A stretch of 64,000 nt of DNA from the NCBI GenBank assembly GCA_023078555.1, contig CM041196.1, positions 12,356,985 through 12,420,984 on the forward strand, written 5' to 3'. Of this stretch, positions 52,555-62,400 are shown in pieces. The stretch's first letter is position 1; every line of letters starts with the position of its first letter. The notes beneath the pieces are model-generated. The model saw only the letters and a program-made list of their open reading frames with translations. It had not been told where the DNA came from and made no database searches. This DNA comes from Ulva prolifera. Taxonomy: Eukaryota > Chlorophyta > Ulvophyceae > Ulvales > Ulvaceae. The translations under genes and the position numbers were made by a program.

Positions 52555-53356
52555 CTGCACACGCCGAGCGCCTCACATGCGGCCGCTTCCTGTGTGCAAT
52601 GTGTGTGTTCGCTGGTCGAGTCCACACCATGGTCAAATGCATCATATGGAAAACATATATTTAGGGGCGAATGTAGTTGGCCTCCCACACCAGAATTAGC
52701 TCCTAGCGCAGCTTACCAGACAAAGCCATACCTGCTATGGCAGACACCGCGAGCTTGCATCTATGTACATGTGCCTGAACGAGACCACGTGCATGCATGA
52801 TACACAAGGCAGGTCGATGTGAACATGCATGTTGTACATGCATTCTCACACCTCCATGATCACCTCCTCTTCACCGGCCGAGTCGGCACTATGCTATCCA
52901 GCACACGAGTCTGCATGCATGGCCGCCGCCACCAGCGCCGGAGGGGTTGGAGGTCTCACTAGCTGATGCTGTCCAGGGCACAGATGGCGGCATGTCGGAG
53001 CTGACATCCGGATGGCGATCCTCGCTGCTAAGCTCACGAAGAGAGCCTCCAGAGTTGCCCGGAGCCTCTGTATCTAACCGCCAGTTTTCAGCTGCTACGC
53101 CAGGGCTGTTGGCATTCGACGGTGCGAGCAGAGACGGGACGTACAGTAGGGCCGGGCGCTGGGTCATCCGCATGTGGATGCACAGGCTTGCACATGCATG
53201 TTGTGCATTCTTGCACGTTTTCTTATGCCACGTTAAAGGACAGCGCATAAACTAGATTCGCCGGGCCGCGTTGCAACACAACGCCACCCGTGCCCATACA
53301 GCCTTTAGCAGAAACACACATCATGTTGAACAGACGTGCTTCGGATGTAGGCACAC

Positions 53357-53688
53357 CTGACCGTCTACAGCCCCTGCGACACTCGAGTGCCTGCGGTTCC
53401 GCCCTAGCACGTCCTCAATAGCTTCTTTCGTTGAGGGAGAATCTCTCTCCGTCGAGGCATCCTCCGCCCCCGCCGCGGTCTCACACACCGTCCTGGGCTG
53501 CGGGCGGCGGATGGGGCCGATGAAGCAGTTTACCGCACGCGCTGACAGAAGCTTTGCGTGGATGGTCAGCAGGCTCTGCTTCAACACTGCCAGGGACGGC
53601 CGAGCGCCCGCCTCCACAGCCCTCATCGCGGTGTGCAGCTTTGGCAGCGCTGCGGGCTTGACGTCCTCTTGATTTCTGATCGGCACTC
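53357..53688 (-). CDS. Kinase tail exon of convergent relative m4
   Basis: 332 nt, as in m1: VPIRNQEDVKPAALPKLHTA, EAGARPSLAVLKQSLLTIHA, NCFIGPIRRP. Donor GTGTGCC. Subdomain XI of the kinase fold. Confidence 0.6.
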
Positions 53689-53939
53689 CTGAACACTTCC
53701 CCGCTTAGCCTGATGAAGTGCGCAGGGCTGGTACAATGAAATGGCGTGATTTACATGGTTCCGGCACCGGAATATGTTCCTGTCGACATGAAGGCAAATG
53801 CATGCCACAGATGCATGCACACACATAGTCAGCCATGCATGTGCAGATCCAGGCAGGAGAACATGGTGTCCGCACCAGATGTCACTTGGCACGACAAGGC
53901 TTCTGCCAAGTCGCTTGCGTGGGAGTACGCCCCTGTAGC

Positions 53940-54396
53940 CGCTTACGGCCGCGTCCCGCCGCGGGGTGTAGACGTCGCTGCTCGCCTCCGCGGCGCCCCT
54001 GCTGTCTCAGCAGGTACCCTGCCCCACCCCACTGCCTCTTCGATGCCAGTATCGCATGACATAGCGGCGCAGGCAGTAGCCGCCTCGCGCAATGAGGGAG
54101 GTCCTGTGACGTCACCACGTGGATATACATCAAAGAGACGCACGGCGCCAGCCTCGCCAGCCCCCCCCTCCAGCGGGTCCTGCGTCCACTGCAAACAGGC
54201 CAGTGGGTGGGGGGGGGGGGGGGGGGTGAAATCGAGGTGGAGCCACTGCGCGCTAGGGTGCATGGCGTCCAGCGCGGAGCACAGCATCGGGGCGAGGGCT
54301 GTAGCGTCAACAGGGAGCAGGCCGGGCGGCCTGTCGCGCTGCTTGTTCTTGTGCATGAAGTCCACGAGGGTGCCCCAGCATGGCTCCAGCACAACC
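53940..54396 (-). pseudogene. Degraded kinase C-lobe of relative m4
   Basis: From - strand acceptor GTGCAG before 54396: VVLEPCWGTLVDFMHKNKQR, PVDATALAPMLCSALDAMHP, SAQWLHLDF, then an 18-C run replaces the catalytic-loop Asn region. VRLFD and later SDVY fragments follow in shifted frames. It still parallels LVMELCDGSLADLV...CLHLDITPGN. The catalytic Asp remains, but the domain cannot be functional. Confidence 0.6.
54209..54226 (+). repeat. G18 homopolymer
   Basis: 18 consecutive G on the + strand within the kinase remnant of m4. Likely slippage-prone and able to form G-quadruplex. Confidence 0.85.
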
Positions 54397-54479
54397 CTGC
54401 ACGTGGGGGCGACGTTACATCCTCTCGTGCACGACCTCATGCTCAGCAGATATGCAGATGGGTGCCGTAAGATGTGCAT

Positions 54480-55060
54480 GCATGCGAGTTAACGCGGACA
54501 GCATATTAACACGGCATGTGCTGCAGACGCCTCGGATGTTGAGAAGAGGCGTCTGCAGCACAGCCTTGGGATGTACATGCGAGGCCGGGCAGGCTGCAGG
54601 TACCGGCTGCTGTCAACCTAGGGTGATGTGCTCGAATGCACTCATGCTCCCCATGCACTCGTGCGGTTGGCCGTGGATTCTCACGTGGCGGCCTTGCACT
54701 CGCGGTGCGGCAGTCCTTCTGGGAACAGTGGTTGGCATTGGTACTGATGGTGAATCAACATGGAAAGACCAGACGCACATATATGCAAGCACAGGTTTAG
54801 AGCACACCAGTGCTGTGTTGAAAGGTTTCACCGGAGCCTCGCACGCCTGGAAGGGTGCTGCATTGCACACTTACAAGATTCGTGTCAAGCTGCTTGTCAT
54901 GCATGCTGGATTGCACGGGCGGAGTGCAGAAGCATGCAGGCTGCGTTGCGCAGCTGGAGCCGACAAGCAGGCGTGTCGACGAGGTGATGCAGCAGGCTGG
55001 CGTTTGACAGACACGCATTCATTTCTGGTTGCCAGTACAGGAGGAGACGGTTGAATGGGA
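54480..55060. other. Intergenic stretch with a strong hairpin
   Basis: A perfect 16-bp inverted repeat, 54518-54533 and 54546-54561 with a 12-nt loop. A + strand frame, 54380-55054, is open for 224 codons but partly antisense to the kinase remnant and shows no domain. Confidence 0.5.
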
Positions 55061-56690
55061 GTGACCTGACAGGGGCACAGTGGGGAGGGCCGGGGACTCA
55101 CATGGACGTCATGGGGAGTGCCTGCTGCCCGGCTGCTCTGCCGAGGCACACCGCAGACCCCTGGCCTGGCTCGAAGATGCTGAGGATAGCGCTCTGCAGG
55201 TGTCACATGCGGAGGTGTGGTGAAGGCCTCGGAAGCCGGGATGCTGGGTGACGAGACGCCGCTTGTGCTTCGTGGCCGCTGCTGTCGCCCTCACGGCTGG
55301 CCTCTGGAATCCTGAACACACGACTGCATGTGACACTTGCAACAAATTCAGGTTCCCATGTGGGTGGGTTGACAAGGTCCTGATCATGAAGGCTAGTGAT
55401 ATGCACTGCACCAAATTCAAATGCGCCGTACTGCTGAGATAGCATGTTCAAGGATCTCTTCTTTATTCCGGACAAAAGTCCTCCTCGCAGCATGTTGTAT
55501 ACCAGCGTCGTTCCCAATGTTTGTTGCTCGCACGGTCAGGAGTACGGCCCAAGAGTCGTCCAGGTAGCCACCACACAGGCGCAAACTGCCGGAATTTTCC
55601 ATGTCAGCACACGTAGGCTAGTTGAGAGCATGCGGCAGCAATACGAGCTCCTGGGTCGACATCCACGACTGACACATGCCAAACACGTTGCCTGTTGTAT
55701 TCAAGCAGCGCATTCACCTCTGCGAGCTCTAAAACTAACTATCACGGCCATTCAGTGATGGCATATGGTCTGGTGTTGCTCATATCTGACATTTATGTGG
55801 AGTTGAAAGACCTGGAGACCTGCGTACCTCCTCAGCGTGGCCCAAGATGCTGACCAGGTGTGATTTGGAACCAGGCTCGGTGCACTATCAAGCAGAGCTA
55901 TTTCTGTATATTTTTCATGCAAATATCGCTCAGCTGCTCGTCGAGACCACAGATGGCTTGCGACTTGTTCTCAGACTGACGCGCGGTGCCCGAGGATCAC
56001 AGGACGAGACGTCCAAGGCACCAACAACGTTGGTTGTGACATCAAGGCAGTCAGAATGCCAACTATTCCGCGGCCTCTGTTCAATGCTGTGGTCGAGTCC
56101 CCCGTTTGTCCAACGTGGCTGTGGGTCTCTCGCGACGGTGTGGATACTGCAGGCGACCACAGAGCTTGCTGCGTCCCATTGCAGACATTGACGTTCGACT
56201 GCAGTAGCAGTCCAGGTTGCAGTGTCCTTTTGTCTCAGAATATGCGCAGTGACAAGTTGCTGTTCAAACGATCCTGCTCACGATCCAGCCCACTTGCTGC
56301 CCACTTCGTCCCGCCATCGTCACGTTCCAGGATACATTTGTCCCTTCCAGTAGTTCTAGTGTTTAACTGAGTCGCGAAGGCTTGCATCATGCAGGCCTGC
56401 AGCCGTCGAAGACCACCGTCGCAGCGCCCTCCACGTCTGCCCTCCACAACGTCGAGTCTACACCATCATTGGCTCAAGCCCTGAAATTCTTTTCTCAGGA
56501 TGCGCTGGCTTCTGTCATGGCGGCTAGCGAAGGCAGCATCCGAGGTGCAGTAGCTGCGCAGAGCCTCACAGCCTCACCTGTCTGTGGTGCTTATGGCATG
56601 CACAGAACAGCTCTCTTTCGTGCCACACCTACAAACAGAACATATGGCATGCGTTTTCTGCGTGCAGACGGAATTCTGCATCTCTGACTT
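55060..56690. repeat. Composite dispersed repeat, copy f
   Basis: The diverged left part (55060-55440) is related to 25260-25460; 55440-55740 parallels 14560-14790; 55800-56690 is nearly identical to 11230-12140. No protein recognised. Confidence 0.55.
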
Positions 56691-57410
56691 GACTGGCAGC
56701 AACCAGATGCTTGCGCTGCGGTCTTACGAGCTGCACTCGATCCATATCCATGAGTGCCAATCACAGTCTCCTTGGAACTGCTGCTTCGATGCCACCACCA
56801 GCCTCAAACCCGGGCGCACCCAGCTCGTTGAACCCCACATGTAGGTCTGCGATGCTGCCCCCCAGCGTGCATGAGCGCATGGAGTAGTGCGCCGGTTATG
56901 CAGTTGTTGCACATGCTGTGAGGGGTACTGCGCCGGCCCGGGTTGGTGTATGTGGCTAGGCAGTGTCGTGGGCGCTGGCCACTGCGTCGATGTCGCAATG
57001 TGCCGGGATCCAGTGCTACAGCAGCCGTGTCGCGGGATCGCCACAGCAGACATCGGGGTCTGGCGCAGTGCCATGAGCGGTCCCGAGTCCTTGTAATGTG
57101 TTCCCTAGAGGTAGGCGTGCCGTCCCGGGCCGTCTTCCGCCAGCCTCTGCTGTAAACCGTGCCCCCCATGCATGCTACGCATGCAACGAACAAACTTGAA
57201 CTGGTCCCTCTGGTCCATTGCTCAAACCCTGCCTGCTTCCACGCTCAAGCGCAGGCAAGTGCTTGTCGAAACACGCGCCAGCACATGACCATGCATGTGT
57301 GTGGGGGGTGGTATGTAGCTGCGAGTCCCTCAGCGGGGTGCAGAAGGCCCAATGGCACCCAGCCCCCGCCCCGATTCCCCGCCGCGAGGCAGAGCCGCTC
57401 CAGAGCGACA
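56691..57410. other. Intergenic stretch, partly repeated
   Basis: 57015-57410 matches 13215-13320 and 13505-13820 (GTGTCGCGGGATCGCCACAG, AACAAACTTGAACTGGTCCC). The rest is unique and without recognisable gene. Confidence 0.45.
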
Positions 57411-58073
57411 TGCCATGAGGCCGTGCTGGGCTCGATCGTGGCCGGGCGGCGACGGCGCCGTGGAATGCAGAGCCGGAGTCGACGAACAGATGCACTGCCG
57501 CAGCGGCCTGGAACGTGGAGGAGCCTGCATCGGTGAATCAGGCGCTTGTGGTCTGTGAGAGGTCACGGCGTTCTGGGAGCAGACATTGGCATGGAGGAGT
57601 AGGATACATAGATGTTTGCGGACGCATTCTGATTCAGGGCAGATCGGATTCGCCGAGCATGCATGCAGCGGTGCACCGTCGATGTCAGTGAGCCCGTGTT
57701 TCAGTTACAGCGATTCCACAGAGGCGACTGAGGCAGGCGTGCCCGAAAGGTGGATGCCACCTCAGCAGCGGATGCTTCCATGGGGCTAAATTGACAACAT
57801 TGTCGGGAGCGTTGGGACGTACATGACCGTCATTGGCGATGTCTGCTTCCTGGTTGGTAGCCGAGGCTTGAAGGAGCACGCTCGATGACGCTGGCAAGAG
57901 GTCAGAGCTCTGCATGTGCCACGGAGAGGCGCTGGGACGGCTCAGATAGCCAGGAAGCTTGCTTATCAGGCTCCGAGTGTGCTTTGTGGCCGCTGCTGTC
58001 ACCATTGGGAGTGGCCTTGGGGAAACTGAACACAAACGGAGGCAGTTGGGATTTTCCGGATGTGTCGAGTCGT
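57411..58073. repeat. Composite dispersed repeat, copy g, with DIRS-like scrap
   Basis: RNase H scrap on the - strand near 57495-57420, then the TGACCGTCATTGGCGATGTC block at 57824 and the GGATTTTCCGGATGTGTCGA block at 58049. It is joined abruptly to the retroelement fragment at about 58073. Confidence 0.6.
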
Positions 58074-58407
58074 GGAGCGCCGCGGCGCTGACGTTCGAGG
58101 AAGCCAGCGGGTGGGTGGCGCACACGTCGCCGATGACCGGCGCGCCCGGGCAGAACGCGAGGATGTCACCCCGCTGTGCGGGTCTGCGGGACAGGGGCAC
58201 AACCGGCGACGGGGGAGCTGGTGCCCGGACCGACTGCTGTGGCGCTTGCGGCACCGCCTGCGCAGTGCGGGGGGCGACCGCACCAGCGGGGGCGTCGGCG
58301 CCAGTCGCCGTTGTGAAATTGGTGGTGTGTACATCTGTGTTAGACTTGCACCACAAAAGGTTTAATGATTGGCGCTGCGTAGACAACTGACGACAGACAA
58401 TAGACAA
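58074..58407 (-). mobile_element. Truncated copy of the nuclease-like retroelement fragment
   Basis: - strand: Pro/Ala lead, PAQRGDILAFCPGAPVIGD, VCATHPLASSNVSAAAL. It ends where the composite repeat starts. It matches 41130-41450 closely, so the retroelement piece was present before the copy 4/copy 5 duplication and was later cut by the repeat. Confidence 0.55.
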
Positions 58408-58439
58408 CTGGTGACGGCCACGTGGTGATATTCTCTGAC

Positions 58440-59462
58440 ATCCGAACGCGTCCGTGGCTGCACTAAATGCTCGCGAGCGTCACACGCAATGGCGTGCCAC
58501 TCACGAGTGGTACAGTGGCAGCACTATCAGCGTGCAAGCCTCAGAGGCACAGAATCTGCGTGCGGTGCATGCTTTGATAGCTCCCTTGTAAGAAAGCTTA
58601 ACAGGCGCATCACGCATTGCATGTTCGATCTCAGGGTATGACTCCTAGCACTCAGAAGCTTGCTCTGCGCGGGGGAGCACAGAAGTGCTGCACTGCTGGT
58701 TCAGTATCCCTGAGATGCAGCTGCAGTCGATGCATGACTAGTGTTTCAGTGGAAGTCCGACTGGAGATTCAGTTGGAGATTCGGTAAATGTCTGACTGGA
58801 ACTGCCACTGCGGTGCCACCACCAGGTGCCTGCTCAGGGGTAATCAGTTCCTTGAGCCAACTATGTGCATCACCATGACTTCAGGCTTGTAACACACACA
58901 GCACTGGAGTGCTGTGCCCGGCACATTCATTCGCTGCCCCAATCGCTGCTCGGGCCCACGCAATGAAAGACCTCGCCGCTCACGCTGAACGTCAATTGGC
59001 ACGCGGCAGATGTTAACGCAGCGGCGCCCTCGTCCAGAGTTCGGCAAGTGGGGGTGCAGCGGGGAGGTGCCAGGCAGCCCGCCGCTCAAGCCGGAAGGCC
59101 ACTAGTGAGCGGCGGCAGGTCATCGCAAGGCATTCCCCAAGGGCTACAGGCCTGTCTCGTCGCTAGGACAGAACCGGATCCGAGGGTTATCTTCTCAGAG
59201 GGCTATCTACTCTGCACAATGAACACAGCAGTGCCCCAGCCGGCCAGCTGATGCCACCAGTGGACATGCTGTACATGTGCCTGTTGCTGTGATCACCCTG
59301 GCGGCCGTACCACCGCGGTCAATTGCAAGGATAGCCATCCATCATGGATGGCTATCCTTGCAATTGATGGGCGACTTTCGCCGTTTCATCCTCCAGGTGG
59401 TAGACTCCATTGACCCTCTGGGCTGGTGTGAGTTGAATTGGTGACCTCACACTCATCTTCGC
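58440..59462. repeat. Leader flank of copy 5
   Basis: Homologous to 41522-42150 with an extra block of about 370 nt (58935-59325) that includes no recognised gene. Contains the inverted repeat at 59320-59366. Confidence 0.5.
59320..59366. repeat. Perfect 21-bp inverted repeat
   Basis: Arms 59320-59340 and 59346-59366, loop of 5 nt. The homologous point of copy 4 (about 42040-42057) has a single arm, so the second arm arose by inverted duplication at the right end of the block unique to copy 5. Confidence 0.8.
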
Positions 59463-62400
59463 GCGTGCAAGCGCGGCAAAGGATCGCAAACTTATCCAGC
59501 GCGGCGCCAGCCACTGTTCACACCGTCCAAGACCCGCAACGGCCGCACCTACTGCTGCGGTGCTACATGCGTCCGGTGTGCCAGCGAGCATGACTGAAGA
59601 TCGTCAGTTTAAGAGCATGGATTGCGCGTTTCCCGCCGACGCCAGTGTCGTGGGGCCTTGCACTGAATATCATCCGCGCTGCGACCCAACTGCGCATCAA
59701 ACTCACGTGCGCCTCGCGCCCTCACCTGTCTAGAGATCTCGAGTGTTCGAGGTGGTCCCAACAGCATGCCGCGGCTCAAATCCTTGTGGGCTCTCGCATT
59801 CGTGGAAGCCTACTATTGCATGGCTGATCATGATAGGCGGTCGGTCGTGTACCAGCGAACATCCGCCTGCAGGTTACAAAAGAGTGCACCGCCTGCAGGT
59901 GCATCCGAGTCCGACGGTATCTTGAGGAGCTCGTGCCGACACGCCAAGCGAATAAACTGCTGACACAGCGGAACATCTGTACTATTTTCAAACCTGAAGA
60001 GCTTCTGTCATCAATTCAGCGTCTGCGCGCTGCCTGGGCGTGGCGTCGACTCGCCGAGTTCAACACGCAGTTCGGATTGCGCTGTGGGTCATGGAGTTTG
60101 CAGGCACCGTAGAGGCCGGCGTGCTAGCAATTGTTGATGTTGAGAGGATCCTGATAAGAATCATCCGTGATGCGCGGGACCTGTATCAGATGTATCGGAC
60201 TCGAGACAGAGATCGGAAGACCTTCGGGCTGTGCGCTTCCACGACATCTGTTCATCGTATACAGTGCACGCATTCGGTTTCAGTGTTTGTTTTCTCCCGT
60301 TCACTCTTTTGTAACACAGTGCACGCAGCGTGCCAAACTATTTTCAAAAGAGTGAACGGGAGGAAACAAACACTGAAAACGAATCTCATCCGAATCAACA
60401 GCATCATACACACACACCCACACACACGTTCCAATTGCAAACTACTGTCTGGACGCGCTGGAGGACACCTAATACCGTTACGGAGTGTGCCCGTCCACGT
60501 CGGTAGGCGTGCTCCGGTTTGCAGGAAACTTTGGCCTGTTCATGACCAACTTCAGATTAGCTGACTAGAAGTTGTGCAGGGCGGGCCACCTTGCCAACTT
60601 CAAGGTCCATCAGCTCGGTGGCATTTTCTGGCTCCTGCAGGAGTTGCATGTGCAGATTGTTTGGTTGGTGTGATCCATGGGCGGTGCAGTGCACCTCCAA
60701 GACAGTATCAAAAATGAAATGTCCGATTCTCGGCTGAGTGCTAGCTATTCTTCAGGAGTTCTGTTATTTCTGAAGTGCTGACCGAGGTCCATTTTCAAGT
60801 CCATCCACACATATCGGGCTGGTCATGCAGGTTCATGAGCAACGTTGCACAGACGCTCGAGGGCGTCAAGGGCAGTGTCCCACAGCACGCGGAGCCAGTG
60901 GCGCGCCAGCTTGCGGCACTGGTGGCCACGGCGACATCCAAATGCGCCACATCTGCAGCCAGACACGCATGCTCAAGCGTGTTTCATCTCCGCAGCGAGG
61001 CGGTGCGACTGAATGCACATCTTCCTGTCACAGATGTGTGCAAGTTTGTATGTGGCATGCCTCATGTAGATGAAGCCTCGGGTTGCTCAGCATGCTACCC
61101 TGTGTGCTAGCCACAGCCTACCTATAGGCACAGCCAGCGAGCCGAATTTCAAAATTCAAAACACGCCAACTCGCTACCTTGCCCTGCCCCCAAACCATGT
61201 GCACTACATGAACCACGCGGATGTCTTCAGGGAAGCTTACAGTCCACCATGCAAGGCATCCAGCAGCTACTCCCCCTTCTCACCGTGTCTGTCGCCTCCG
61301 CCGCCAATGTCTCTGCCGCCGTCGCCGACCTCCAGAGCCGCGCCACCTCCCTTCAGGCCTCTTCCGCAGAGGCCGCTGCACACCTCCGCCACTTGGGGGA
61401 CACCGTCACATCTCTGGCGGCCTCCAGCACCACCTCGGCGAGGATTGATGAGTGCATGGACACCCTGAGGGCCAGCCAGATGCAGCTTGGCGAGACTAAC
61501 ACTGGGCTACAGACGGTCATGGAGGGGACTGCAGCACTGCAGCTGCAGTTAGCGTCTGGCGTGGACAGCATCATGGAGTCCGTGGACATGCTGCAGGACA
61601 AATTCGAGTCGTTCTCCCAGCGCATGCTGACAATGCAAGAGGAGATGAGCGGCAAAGTTGACTTGATACTGCGGCTCTTGTCAAGCTCCTGCGGCGTGGC
61701 GGCCAGCGACGCGCAGTCCATGCACCCGGGCCGCGCCTGGTCGGTGCGGAACCGGCAGTCCCGCTATACATATCCTGTTCCTGCATCGAGCAGATGGATG
61801 CTTGCAGTTGAATATGCATCGGTGCAGTCCAGCCATGCTATATGCTGCTAAAGTACAAGGAATTTACCAGCGGCACGGTGTTCAATGCGTGTATTCACCA
61901 CTAGTATACATACTGCTGCTGCTGACATGGCTGAAGTACTACAAGGTCTTTGCTTGGCCACTGCAACGCTGGGGAGCTTCCACAGCGGCAGGAGCATATG
62001 CAATGGGCTCAAGCCGGGCAGTGTCCTTGCAGAGGCAGATATCTGCAGCTGGTGGCGGCTGGTATGCAGGTCATCGATCAGGTGATCGAAGCGGGCGACG
62101 GAACCATGCTGCCTGACAGCGACCAGCCGAAGGAGTGGGCCGAAGCGATTAGGCAAGCGATCCTGTCGGGCAAACTCGCCGTCTCGTCGTGTGTCGTGCT
62201 GAGCGTGCCCCTCATGCCAGCCGGGCCTCTGCGGCCCGTCACGCTGCCGTGCTGCGGCTTTGTGGTGTCTCTCGCTGGTGCACAGCAGATGCTGACAGCC
62301 GGGAAGTGCCAGGTGTGCAAGGCTCCACTGGCATCCGACGTTCAGCTGCCGAGCAACGAGGCTGTTACAGCAGCCGTGCAGGCTGAGGCCAACGGCTTTG

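Noticed and set aside
53746-54492. 248-codon + strand frame
   Set aside because: Antisense to the m4 kinase remnant and crosses the G18 run; no domain.
54380-55054. 224-codon + strand frame
   Set aside because: Overlaps antisense kinase remnant and a hairpin; Cys/Arg-rich without domain; not repeated elsewhere.
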